In this document: positions 52,050-60,424 of the stretch, piece after piece
Layout: the number at the start of each line of letters is the position of its first letter
Numbering within the stretch: position 1 is the stretch's first letter
Position numbers and translations under genes: made by a program
DNA from: Nodularia sphaerocarpa UHCC 0038
GTDB taxonomy: Bacteria > Cyanobacteriota > Cyanobacteriia > Cyanobacteriales > Nostocaceae
NCBI RefSeq assembly: GCF_022376295.1
Contig: NZ_CP060140.1
Coordinates: 5,336,356 to 5,400,355, forward strand
Reading direction: 5' to 3'
Length of the DNA stretch: 64,000 bases
Notes under the pieces: generated by a model
The model's database searches: none
The model's input: the letters and a program-made list of their open reading frames with translations, nothing else
Told to the model about the DNA's origin: nothing

Positions 52050-54119
52050 CTAACGCCAATTATCCCAGTTTTCGTTAAAAATTGAAGTATCAGGGAAAGC
52101 GGTCGGGTTGCCATTTTGCTCCAACAGACGTTTCAAAGCTTGTAACTGTGGTTCTGGCTTCGGTAAATCGTCTACCAGTTGATAAGGTGCAACTTGATTT
52201 TTTAAAGAGAAAGCCGCAGTAGTTCCCGCAGCAGCACCAGCAGACCATTCAAATGAGTGTACCCGATAGGCTGCCGCAGCGATGTGACTGGTAGCAATAC
52301 TTTTACCTCCTACCAGCAAATTGTCAATTTTCTGGGGAATCATGGCTCTGAGGGCAATTTGGAAGGGATAAGCTTGACCAGCACCGCGCCTTTCTCCGGG
52401 ACGTTCTCTATTACCAGCCGCTTCTGGGGGGCTTTTCTCCATACAAGGATGGAAGTCTATAGCATAGTGACCAATACCTACAGCATCGGGGAAAATAGTA
52501 GAACGACTCCGCCGCATGACTTGTTCGGGAGGCTTTTTACCTGTAATTACAGATATTGCTTCCAAGCCTGCTAGTGTCCCTTGTAACCTGCGGTACATAG
52601 CCGCAGGCAGTGTTTTGCGGTAATACTCATCGTTGTAGTCGCGGCGAGAAATATCTGTTTCCCAAATCGTAAACCCTCCAGGTTGTCCCCAACTGGGACG
52701 GCCAATTATCCGCCGTCCTTCGCGCATATAGGGATATTTGGATAACCCATGCGCTGTTCCCATCGGGGAATTGAAACCGGATATAAAGCGGTTATTTGTT
52801 TGTTGCTGCTTTACACCTTTACCCAGTTGAGAATCTGTAGTTCCAGCTACTAGCCAGTAATAGTACGAAAGTGAAATTTCCTCACCTTTGCGGAGGCTTT
52901 CTGTTCGCAGTCCCCCCAGCCATCCCCCTGGTTGCAACTGTCCAGCAGCTTGTAACTGTTGGCGAGTGTAAACTAGGTTATCTTGGGCGGTTCCGGGGCG
53001 ATAGTCGTTACCCCAAGTCCAGTTCTGCATAGAAATGTCCCCTGGTGTGGGAGCAGAAAATCTCACACCTTTGAAGGTTGCAGGTTGTCCCTGTTGCGGA
53101 CTCCAAATGCGGCGATAGGTGAAAACTAAGTCAAAGTTTGCCAGTCGCTCTAATTCATAACTAAAATATGGCGAATACTGTAAATAAAATGGCGGCATTT
53201 CTTGGGGTTGTGGTCCCTTGGTAGCCTCCATTGCAAAGGTGTAAGTAAAGCCTTGGGTACAATAAGGATCGTTTTGGGGGCTGGAAGAAGAGGGTTCGAG
53301 GTGGGAACGGGGATCAATACCCAAGCGGTAGGGAACGTCAGCAAGGGCGATAATTTCCCCGGTTTCGCTGGCATCGACTACGTACCATTTTGGGGCATTC
53401 CCTTGGCTCTTTTGGGGAACTAAGCGAATAATATTTTTGGTAAACCGAGATGAGTTTTCGTAGCGATAAGCATCTTCAATGGTTTGAGATAAAGTGAAGG
53501 TGTTATGAGGTGGTGCGCCTTTTGCTGGTTGATATTGAATTGCGATCGCTTCGCTGACCTGTCGGTTCGCACTACTAATTAATTGTCCACCACCCTCAAC
53601 TGTCGAAGGTGTAATTTCTAAATCCTTAACCACCGTATTGGGGAACCATTCTAACTTGCCTTTACCCTTTTTCTCAGCATCTTTGAGCATCTGAGCCATC
53701 ACGGTGTGAGCATCACGAGGCAAAAAGCAAGAGTCACTTACCCAGCATTCCCCAGGGTTAAGTTTACCGTATTTACGTTCAATGCGATTTCGCAATTCCA
53801 AGTAGCCACGAGAATAAAATTGGCGACTGCGCTGGGTGGGGCGTTCATCTAATGCTGATGTTCCTTGAGAAGAAATTTGTCCTCCCAACCAATCGGTTAT
53901 TTCTGTGAGACAAACTGTGCGTCCAGCTAGTAACCCTTCGTAAGCTGTAGCGACACCAGAAAGTCCACCACCCACAACTAAAATTTCACAATTTACGGTT
54001 TTGTCTGGATTTCTTGGTGGTGCAGCCACAATGGCAGCATCAGGTGCAATTAAGTGAGATATTAAACTGACACTGATCAGTGATGTCAGGCTGTAAGCTA
54101 CTTTGTGTCTACGCGTCAT
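52050..54119 (-). CDS. exported FAD-dependent oxidoreductase
   Basis: The 689-residue protein has a probable signal peptide or anchor (1-33, ending AAIVAAPP), then the dinucleotide fold CEILVVGGGLSGVATAYEGL (GGGLSG at 50-55), an acidic strand end CLTE, and GGQISSQGTSALDE, typical of the FAD-dependent oxidoreductase family PF12831. Further conserved parts are DASETGEIIALADVPYRLGI, PPFYLQYSPYFSYELERL, and the C-terminal DNLLVGGKSIATSHIAAAAYR. Substrate unknown. No partner genes adjacent. Confidence 0.87.
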   Translation of the reverse strand: MTRRHKVAYSLTSLISVSLISHLIAPDAAIVAAPPRNPDKTVNCEILVVGGGLSGVATAYEGLLAGRTVCLTEITDWLGGQISSQGTSALDERPTQRSRQFYSRGYLELRNRIERKYGKLNPGECWVSDSCFLPRDAHTVMAQMLKDAEKKGKGKLEWFPNTVVKDLEITPSTVEGGGQLISSANRQVSEAIAIQYQPAKGAPPHNTFTLSQTIEDAYRYENSSRFTKNIIRLVPQKSQGNAPKWYVVDASETGEIIALADVPYRLGIDPRSHLEPSSSSPQNDPYCTQGFTYTFAMEATKGPQPQEMPPFYLQYSPYFSYELERLANFDLVFTYRRIWSPQQGQPATFKGVRFSAPTPGDISMQNWTWGNDYRPGTAQDNLVYTRQQLQAAGQLQPGGWLGGLRTESLRKGEEISLSYYYWLVAGTTDSQLGKGVKQQQTNNRFISGFNSPMGTAHGLSKYPYMREGRRIIGRPSWGQPGGFTIWETDISRRDYNDEYYRKTLPAAMYRRLQGTLAGLEAISVITGKKPPEQVMRRSRSTIFPDAVGIGHYAIDFHPCMEKSPPEAAGNRERPGERRGAGQAYPFQIALRAMIPQKIDNLLVGGKSIATSHIAAAAYRVHSFEWSAGAAAGTTAAFSLKNQVAPYQLVDDLPKPEPQLQALKRLLEQNGNPTAFPDTSIFNENWDNWR

Positions 54120-54204
54120 AGTCAGAGAAAGTCCTTTTACTCCTATCTCGATTTGTAGACGGTAGCATTTGAAAAATGGTTATCACAAATTTACCCCTAG
54201 TTAC

Positions 54205-54238
54205 GCAAAAAAGCCAGATTTAAAATCTGACTTTTTTG
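54205..54238. terminator. hairpin with flanking A/T runs
   Basis: GCAAAAAAGCCAGATTT pairs with AAATCTGACTTTTTTG, 14 pairs with one mismatch, ending in T6 on both strands. It lies 180 bp beyond the RRM gene stop and can terminate it. Confidence 0.7.
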
Positions 54239-54296
54239 TACGCTGGCAAAATTACGAAGAACAAAATAACCAATCTGTAGGCTCAGATATTGCACC

Positions 54297-54332
54297 GGGC
54301 GACGGTTAGTCGCGACTACACAGGCAAAACCC
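54297..54332. repeat. GCGAC...GTCGC repeat, partial copy 4
   Basis: GGGCGACGGTTAGTCGCGAC followed by TACACAGGCAAAACCC: one arm plus the adjacent part of the 38687-38842 family. The other arm is absent. Confidence 0.55.
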
Positions 54333-54417
54333 TGAGACTCAATGCCGTAATGCTCCCTACAAATTATGGTTAATTTATTTTTGGTAATTTTCTAGAGGAA
54401 ATTTTTAGTGGTGAAGT

Positions 54418-54744
54418 TTAGTAGCGGTTACGGCCACCACCACCACCACCACCATATCCTCCGCCTCTGTTTCCACCACCACCACCAAAGGAACCTCTGT
54501 CTTCCTTGGGTTTAGCCTTATTTACTTTCAGTCCGCGACCCATCCATTCAGCACCATCTAGTGCTTCAATGGCGGCAGTTTCTTCTGCTTCATTGTCCAT
54601 TTCTACAAAAGCGAAACCGCGCATCCGGCCTGTTTCACGGTCAGTAGGTACTTGAACCCGTTTAACAGTGCCATATTCAGCAAATACACCACTAAGGTCA
54701 GCTTCTGTAACCTCGTAAGAAAGGTTGCCTACATAAATCGACAT
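54418..54744 (-). CDS. glycine-rich RRM RNA-binding protein (Rbp family)
   Basis: The 108-residue protein has one RRM (1-80) with RNP2 IYVGNL and RNP1 RGFAFVEM, then a Gly-rich tail (GGGGGNRGGGYGGGGGGGRN). This is the cyanobacterial Rbp type, several of which are cold induced in Anabaena and some of which bind thylakoid-gene mRNAs. GGAG lies about nine bases upstream of ATG 54744. The A/T-rich leader upstream of the start would fit a regulated 5' UTR, as known for rbp genes, but no specific element was identified. Confidence 0.92.
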   Translation of the reverse strand: MSIYVGNLSYEVTEADLSGVFAEYGTVKRVQVPTDRETGRMRGFAFVEMDNEAEETAAIEALDGAEWMGRGLKVNKAKPKEDRGSFGGGGGNRGGGYGGGGGGGRNRY

Positions 54745-55046
54745 CGGATTGTCTCCAAAATTATTACTGTGTATAGATTTAAATTTCGGAGAATTAAATT
54801 TGTAGATACCAAAAGGGAACACCTGTCAATACTCAAAACAAATACTGTCACCGAATAAATCCTAATATTCTTAAGATTACACACAAGGTAACTATCTGTA
54901 TATAGTAGATAGTTAAAATATGATTAACTTCTTTGCTTGGGTCTGTGTTTGATAATTCTTATAAGTCTTGTGACAGTTAGCAGAAGACTTCCCGAAAGTT
55001 CTTACCAAACCAATGTAATATACAGATAAGTTTATAAAAATTAACA

Positions 55047-55334
55047 ATGGTAGAACGCCCAATCAAGAAGTCGGAACGTCAGTCCCAAGCCATTACTGAC
55101 AACAGTTCCGAAAATTCCGATTCTATGCCCCCTGTGGAATCTCAGGCCAAAAGCTTGAAACCAGTTATTAATCGCTCCTCTAACACGGGGAAAAAATCAT
55201 CTTTTAAAGATGATACTAGGCAAAAAGTTAATCCTGCCTTGGCGCGTGGTCCAAAACCCGTTAAACTTCCAGTTAATCTCAAAACCGAACCGGAAGGCGA
55301 ATCTGAACCCATCTCTGATGAGCCTCAAGAGTAA
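55047..55334 (+). CDS. conserved hypothetical disordered protein
   Basis: The 95-residue protein is Ser/Lys/Glu/Pro-rich and probably disordered (MVERPIKKSERQSQAITDNS ... NPALARGPKPVKLPVNLKTE ... EPQE). It has no membrane segment. The conserved-looking ALARGPKPVK stretch suggests a real, cyanobacteria-type protein. Function not recognised. It is divergent from the RRM gene. Confidence 0.65.
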   Translation: MVERPIKKSERQSQAITDNSSENSDSMPPVESQAKSLKPVINRSSNTGKKSSFKDDTRQKVNPALARGPKPVKLPVNLKTEPEGESEPISDEPQE

Positions 55335-56055
55335 GTAAGATTTTGCGGAAGGCAGCAGTTTAGCTTGTCAGAGGATGTAATCGCATCATCTGCTCAGTCT
55401 CCATTGTTTGCCATCCGGCCGCTCACTCACGGAGTGGAAAATAAACAATTACCGAATTACTTGAGATTAAGAGGACAAAGAGGACAAGGAGAAACAAGTG
55501 TGTGGGATGGTAACTTGGAGAATTTATGGCTGAGAAATCCCTAAAATACCCACACAAGATATGGTAAGTGAATCATCAGACCTCGTGGGATGCGGGAAAC
55601 GAGCGCGTCTTTATACCTGAGAGAAAAGCCACGCTTCGACTTTTTACTTTTCATATAAGCGTTTTTAAGCGCTTTTAAATGCTGGTTTTTGATTTGAATG
55701 GATATCATTCCAGGAACCAGCAAACCCGTATAACTCCCCTCGACCAACACAAGCAGAATGTCTTGGCTTTACCCAACACCGTAATAAGACGGTTTGTAGA
55801 TGACCCAGACTGGGGAAGTATCTGGGATTACGTATCAGCTTGTGTTTAAATGGTCTAGTCAAATACGTAAGACTTACTTCTTACAAGCTCAGGTCTCAAG
55901 ACACTGATTTATTGACTTGGGCTTTCTCCGATTTCCTACTTTGTCTTTATACAACCAGCAACCAATCAGGTTTCTGGAGATTGAACCTCATTCGCGGTTT
56001 ATAGCATTTGTTTTTAGTAGGCGATGTCTTCTAAAGATATCCCTGAAAAATTATT
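55335..56055. other. 721-bp region with no recognised gene
   Basis: I find no convincing coding region. Two overlapping minus-strand frames (about 55541-55862) lack ribosome sites and family resemblance. GAGGACAAAGAGGACAAGGA (about 55472-55491) is a short direct repeat. CGTGGGATGCGGGAAACGAG near 55585 looks capable of structure. The region could hold a small RNA, but nothing identifies one. Confidence 0.4.
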
Positions 56056-56547
56056 TTAAGCAGGAATAACTTGCACAATCAGTGAGCGTTTATCCAGTGA
56101 CTGGACTTTGCCTACTTCACTGAGAGCGGCCACAATGCGGTCTAGCATTTCTCCGGCTTGTTCGCGATGTTGATGTTCTCGACCTCGCAAACGAATAGCG
56201 AACTTGACTGAATCGCCTTTGCTCAACCATTGAGCTGCTTGCTCAATGCGTAAATTGTAGTCAGCTATACCCACGTTTGGACGGAATCGAACTTCCTTGA
56301 CGCTTGGTCTAGCACTCTGGGTCTGACGTTTTTTCTTTTGATACTGAAGCTTACCATAGTTGATAATCTTCGCAACTGGGGTGTCTTTGCTTTCCGAGAC
56401 TACAACTAGGTCAAGTTCGAGACTTTCTGCTAGTTCTAGAGCCTCGGCTGTGTCCACCAAACCACGGTTATTATTCTCATGGTCAATCAAGTAGACTTGA
56501 CTGGACTTAATTTGCGAGTTGATTAGTTGTTTTTTGACTACGATAAT
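56056..56547 (-). CDS. infC: translation initiation factor IF-3, AUU start
   Basis: Read from ATT 56547 the protein has 163 residues: (M)IVVKKQLINSQIKSSQVYL, then IDHENNNRGLVDTAEALELA in the N-domain, the linker KKKRQTQSARPSVKEVRFRP, and a C-domain with RLRGREHQHREQAGEMLDRI. No ATG, GTG or TTG exists between the in-frame TAA at 56557-56559 and TTG 56490, which would delete half of the N-domain. AAGAGG sits five bases before ATT. E. coli infC also starts at AUU, which allows IF-3 to repress itself. The sequence differs from the usual Nostoc IF-3 (PVIEKKRT...), so this may be a second paralogue. Confidence 0.87.
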   Translation of the reverse strand: MIVVKKQLINSQIKSSQVYLIDHENNNRGLVDTAEALELAESLELDLVVVSESKDTPVAKIINYGKLQYQKKKRQTQSARPSVKEVRFRPNVGIADYNLRIEQAAQWLSKGDSVKFAIRLRGREHQHREQAGEMLDRIVAALSEVGKVQSLDKRSLIVQVIPA

Positions 56548-56558
56548 GGTTTCCTCTT
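56545..56558 (-). promoter_or_regulatory. infC ribosome binding site and AUU start codon
   Basis: AAGAGG (56553-56558) precedes ATT (56545-56547) with a five-base spacer. This arrangement decides the start of infC and suggests autoregulation by IF-3 discrimination against AUU. Confidence 0.78.
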
Positions 56559-56674
56559 AATTCAATACTTTGGTTTGCAAGTAATACTAAGGTAACACAA
56601 TGATCACTATCCTTCTTCTATCATTTGGAATGAAATATTAAATTTTTGGCGGCTGAAACCCAGAAGGTTCATTA

Positions 56675-56761
56675 ATGTTCGCCAAACTGATTAATTCACC
56701 AAGGAGGTTGAACGACTTGGAGGAACCTGTTGAACCCGAAGAACTTACCCCTGAGAAATAA
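56675..56761 (+). CDS. possible small acidic ORF
   Basis: A 28-codon ORF, MFAKLINSPRRLNDLEEPVE then PEELTPEK, starts at ATG 56675 with AGAAGG seven bases upstream. It stops just before a palindromic repeat. Its Pro/Glu-rich end reads like a real protein C-terminus, so it may be a small gene or the remains of a longer one. No family recognised. Confidence 0.3.
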   Translation: MFAKLINSPRRLNDLEEPVEPEELTPEK

Positions 56762-56773
56762 TTTGGTAGAAAA

Positions 56774-56998
56774 CCTCACCCCAACCCTCTCCTTCGTAAG
56801 GAAGTACGGTGTACACACAAGTCTTTTGACCCCCTCTAACTCCCCCTTACTAAGGGGGAGAACCGGATTTTACCCCCCTAAACCCCTTCGGGGATGCGCC
56901 TTCGGCGTAGTGCAAGGGGGGATTAAGGGGGGTAAATTCAGGGTCTGTGCTTGATTGCCAAGATATGTGTATAGGTGGTTCCTTGCTAAGGAGAGGGA
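56774..56998. repeat. composite inverted-repeat element with CTCTCCTT ends, copy A
   Basis: Left arm CCCTCTCCTTCGTAAGGAAG then TACGGTGTACACACA (56785-56819), right arm TGTGTATAGGTGGTTCCTTG then CTAAGGAGAGGG (56966-56997). Between them are CCCCCTTACTAAGGGGG and CCCCTTCGGGG hairpins and a GGGGGGATTAAGGGGGGTAA tract. No coding region is supported. Copy B lies at 59520-59755. Confidence 0.72.
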
Positions 56999-57139
56999 GC
57001 TGGAATCTTTTTATCGCCTGATGGGCTATGATTTTGGGGGGTTGCACGCGGCGAAGTATTCGGACAGAATTAAATTCTGGTATAGATTGGAGATAGGCAA
57101 GCTACTTCAAAAACTGACCCAAGAATCAGGATGGTTCTT

Positions 57140-59431
57140 ATGAAGCGCAAAAATCAAGTTGTCCTCACTTTAGTGTTGAAAAGCGCTGTTGTCTTTTCGC
57201 CGTTGCTGCTGTCTGCTGGTATGGCTAGTGGACAACTCAGGCCATCCGTTTCCACACAACTGAATACTGCTGAGGTTATATATCTTCAGCAGCCGGAAAA
57301 ATTGGCTCAGTTGCAAGCACAACAGTTGAGTCAAGAGCAAGTCCCACCGGTTGGGGCTCAAGCTTTGAATAACACGACTGTTTTGTTCAATGTGTGGTTG
57401 GTGATATTGAGTCTGTTTCCTGTGGCGGTGATTGCTTTATTCTGGTTGTTGCGAAAAGTGGCAATTCGTGAAATTGTTCATAGAGCAATGGCGCAGCTAC
57501 AGGGTTTGGAAAATTTACAAAATCAGTTAACTATTGTGAAGCAAGATGCTGAAAATCTGATTCAAGAATCGAAAAAGATAAATCGGCAATTAGAACAGGA
57601 AGTTGCTACTCTGCAAGAAAATATTAAAAAAGAACAAGACAATTTAGCTAATTTGAGTTCTGAATTGTTGCAGTCTAGAGATAATATCTTGGCAGGTTTA
57701 GAAACAAAAGTTCAAAAGATTCAAGAAAATTTAGAGTCGGAGTTTGTTACTAAACTATCTCATTTAGAATGGTCAGCACAAGAAATAAGAGATAGAATTA
57801 TAGAAAGTTTAGAAAGGTTAAAATCGGAACTTGATCATAAATTAGATGCTTTGCAGTTAGAGGCTGCACAACAAAAGAATATAACTCTGGAGTATTTAGA
57901 AAAATCTCGGAATGAATTTATTGACGAGGTTTCTAGGTTACAGTCTGAGACTCAGGAAGATAAGGCTAAGGCTGTTGCAAGTTTCATAAGTTTACAGGTT
58001 GATGCTCAAGAACAAAAGGATGAAATACTGGCAAATGTTAGAGAATTAGAAAAGTTATTTAAATCAGAAATAGCTGAGTTAAAGTCTGAGACTCAGGAAG
58101 AAAGAAATAGTATTTTTGAAAGTTTAGGCGGTTTGCAGGTTGATGCTCAAGAACAGAAAGATAGGACTCTGGAAAGTTTAGGGGAGTTGGCGAATTTATT
58201 TAAAGCTCAAATGGCTGAATTGCAGTCTGAAACTCAGCAAGAAAAAGATAGTATTTTTGAGAGTTTAAGTAATTTGCAGGTTGATGCTCAAGAACAGAAA
58301 GATAGGACTCTGGAAAGTTTAGGGGAGTTGGCGAATTTATTTAAAACTCAAATGGCTGAATTGCAGTCTGAAACTCAGCAAGAAAAAGATGCGATTCTGG
58401 AAAGTTTAACACAATTACAGTCAGATTGTGTTTCTCAATTATCTGAATTACAGGTGGATGCTCAAAAGCAAAAAGAGCTAATTATTGCTAATTTAGAAGC
58501 ATCAGGTTCTGAGTTTACGGCTCAATTTTCAGATTTACAATTAAATGCTCAAGAACAAAAGCTGCTGATTTTGGAAAAGCTGGAAAGGTTAGAGACGGAT
58601 TTTGTTTCTCAACTTTCTGAGTTGCAGTTGGATGCTCAAGAACGCAAGAATATAATTTTGCAGGAGTTGGTGCATACTGAGCCACTATCTGTGCCTGTAA
58701 AGTCAGAAATTCAGGAGGTTCAGCCACTACCGCAAGAGTTAATTAATGATGATCTGCAAGTGGGAGATGAGTTATTTGCTCAAAGAAAGTATGATGAGGC
58801 GATCGCAGTTTATGATAAAGTAGTAGCAGCTTATCCTGAACATCCGCTTGCTTGGTTAAAACAAGGTTTAACTCTGGGAAGATTGCAACGCTACAAGGAT
58901 GCGATCGCTTCCTATGAACGCGCTATTGAAATTCAGCCGGATTATCACCAGGCTTGGTGCGATCGCGGTGTGGCTTTTGGTAAACTAGGACAGCAGCAAC
59001 AAGCTTTTAATTCTTTTGACAAGGCGACTCAAGTTAAATCTGATGATCCAGTGGCTTGGTTAAATCGTGGTCTGGCTTTGATAGAATTAGAACGATATGA
59101 GGATGCGATCGCTAGTTTTGACAAAGCTATTGAAATTAATCCCAATTCTGCCAAAGTCTGGGATAAACGTGGTTATGCTTTGGTAAGATTAGGAGAAGAT
59201 GATGAGGCGATCGCTAGTTTTGAGAAATCACTAGAAATTAAACCCGACTATGCAAGTGCTTATTACAATAAAGCTGCCTGTTATGCGCTGCAAAGACAAC
59301 TGAAATTAGCTTTGGCAAATCTTCAACTAGCAATTGAACTCAATTCCAGATATCAAGAAGATGCGGCATTTGATATTGATTTTGATGAAATTGCGGATGA
59401 TAAAAGTTTTAGGGAACTGATATCGAAATAG
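57140..59431 (+). CDS. membrane-anchored coiled-coil and TPR protein
   Basis: The 763-residue protein has an N-terminal signal-like helix (8-30), a membrane helix at about 85-108 (NVWLVILSLFPVAVIALFWL), a long coiled coil (115-530) and six TPRs at the C-terminus (540-735). Within the coiled coil a 47-residue unit (LQVDAQEQKDRTLESLGELA, NLFKAQMAELQSETQQEKD) is present in two nearly identical copies and several diverged ones. ATG 57140 is preferred because AGG lies nine bases upstream; ATG 57131 would add three residues. Partners unknown; the layout suggests a structural or scaffolding role at the membrane. Confidence 0.85.
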   Translation: MKRKNQVVLTLVLKSAVVFSPLLLSAGMASGQLRPSVSTQLNTAEVIYLQQPEKLAQLQAQQLSQEQVPPVGAQALNNTTVLFNVWLVILSLFPVAVIALFWLLRKVAIREIVHRAMAQLQGLENLQNQLTIVKQDAENLIQESKKINRQLEQEVATLQENIKKEQDNLANLSSELLQSRDNILAGLETKVQKIQENLESEFVTKLSHLEWSAQEIRDRIIESLERLKSELDHKLDALQLEAAQQKNITLEYLEKSRNEFIDEVSRLQSETQEDKAKAVASFISLQVDAQEQKDEILANVRELEKLFKSEIAELKSETQEERNSIFESLGGLQVDAQEQKDRTLESLGELANLFKAQMAELQSETQQEKDSIFESLSNLQVDAQEQKDRTLESLGELANLFKTQMAELQSETQQEKDAILESLTQLQSDCVSQLSELQVDAQKQKELIIANLEASGSEFTAQFSDLQLNAQEQKLLILEKLERLETDFVSQLSELQLDAQERKNIILQELVHTEPLSVPVKSEIQEVQPLPQELINDDLQVGDELFAQRKYDEAIAVYDKVVAAYPEHPLAWLKQGLTLGRLQRYKDAIASYERAIEIQPDYHQAWCDRGVAFGKLGQQQQAFNSFDKATQVKSDDPVAWLNRGLALIELERYEDAIASFDKAIEINPNSAKVWDKRGYALVRLGEDDEAIASFEKSLEIKPDYASAYYNKAACYALQRQLKLALANLQLAIELNSRYQEDAAFDIDFDEIADDKSFRELISK
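58133..58392 (+). repeat. 141-bp tandem repeats in the coiled-coil gene
   Basis: The unit starting TTGCAGGTTGATGCTCAAGA at 58133 recurs at 58274, 141 bp later, almost unchanged over its length. Earlier and later units are diverged. The period of 47 residues is close to a whole number of heptads plus five, so the coil register shifts at each unit. Confidence 0.8.
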
Positions 59432-59439
59432 AATATAGA

Positions 59440-59511
59440 ACCTCACCCCCAGCCCCTCTCCTTAGCAAGGAGAGGGGAGCAAATGCTAAGTTTATGCTAA
59501 CCGTAAATCAG
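59440..59511. repeat. CTCTCCTT palindrome plus duplicated 3' end of the nucleotidyltransferase gene
   Basis: AACCTCACCCCCAGCCCCTC, the palindrome TCCTTAGCAAGGAGAGGGGA, then GCAAATGCTAAGTTTATGCT and AACCGTAAATCAG. The last part matches 59753-59785 at the true gene end. Confidence 0.83.
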
Positions 59512-59519
59512 AGAATATT

Positions 59520-59755
59520 GAACCTCACCCCCAGCCCCTCTCCTTGCTTTCGCGTAGCGTCTCCCTTTGGGAGAAGGCTACCGTGTACACACAAGTCGGG
59601 AAATTTTCTTTTGTGTCATAACACCCCACCCCTAACCCCTCCCCGCAAGCGAGGAGGGGAACTGGATTTATGGTTAAATTCTGTTTTTAGGGCTGAAAAA
59701 TCTCTTTGTTTCAGGATGTGTGTACACTGTGGTTCCTTGCTAAGGAGAGGGGAGC
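59520..59755. repeat. composite inverted-repeat element, copy B
   Basis: Left part CCCCTCTCCTTGCTTTCGCG continuing to CTACCGTGTACACACAAG (to 59595), a CCCCTCCCCGCAAGCGAGGA palindrome at about 59638-59657, and right arm ATGTGTGTACACTGTGGTTC then CTTGCTAAGGAGAGGGG (59716-59752). Same organisation as 56774-56998. The 335-bp gap holds no gene. Confidence 0.75.
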
Positions 59756-59766
59756 AAATGCTGAAT

Positions 59767-60303
59767 TTATGCTAACCGTAAATCAGGACATTTGGAAAGG
59801 AATTCAGATGCTTTATTTTTAGCGTCGGGGTTGTTGATATGTGCTGGTGTGGGTCGAATAATTCCTGCAAATAGGTCATCTAAGCCATAGGGAGTGAAAA
59901 ATTGCCATTCCCCTTGTGCATTTAGTCGAACTCCCACAGCCGTAGCGGTGTGTAACCAATCTTGAATGCCATTTTCTGTACTGGTGTAGGATGTGCGCCC
60001 AGAACGCCAATGGGTAAAACTAGCTTGATTTTTTACGTCAAACTGATAATTGGGAAATTGTGCGGTTAATTCTGCTTTTGCTGCTAGTTCCTGGGAACGG
60101 TTTCCTGATTCGTCAAAAAAGGCAATATCGAAGTCTTTGATGAATAAACGACATTTTTGACCAAATACTGCATACCACACTGTATTTCGCACTGCACCCC
60201 CTGCTAACCACCAATTAGGTAGATTTAGTTGTGCGATCGCAGGTAATACAATACCCACAGGTGTATTAGCTAAAATCATCTGTAAGCGAGTGTTGCTATT
60301 CAT
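59767..60303 (-). CDS. nucleotidyltransferase family protein (PF06042 type)
   Basis: The 178-residue protein has NWWLAGGAVRNTVWYAVFGQ and FIKDFDIAFFDESGNRSQEL, the GG...R and DxD pattern of small nucleotidyltransferases, with SGRTSYTSTENGIQDWLHTA and the C-terminal LDDLFAGIIRPTP. This fits the PF06042 family; substrate unknown. The last codons (CPDLRLA) and stop lie in DNA duplicated at 59477-59511 next to a palindromic repeat. Divergent from gatB. Confidence 0.83.
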   Translation of the reverse strand: MNSNTRLQMILANTPVGIVLPAIAQLNLPNWWLAGGAVRNTVWYAVFGQKCRLFIKDFDIAFFDESGNRSQELAAKAELTAQFPNYQFDVKNQASFTHWRSGRTSYTSTENGIQDWLHTATAVGVRLNAQGEWQFFTPYGLDDLFAGIIRPTPAHINNPDAKNKASEFLSKCPDLRLA

Positions 60304-60424
60304 TCACTGGCGCGGTATTCGTGAATTACTAAAAAAAGCATGGTGATTACAACCGTCTGGAAAAGTTACAGAAGGGCTAAAATAGTACCCTAAACTTATA
60401 ATTAGCCTAAATAGCAATAATACT

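Noticed and set aside
56730..57143. Short ORFs of 60-74 codons upstream of the coiled-coil/TPR gene
   Set aside because: They run through the palindromic and G/C-rich repeat element and read as repeat translation on both strands.
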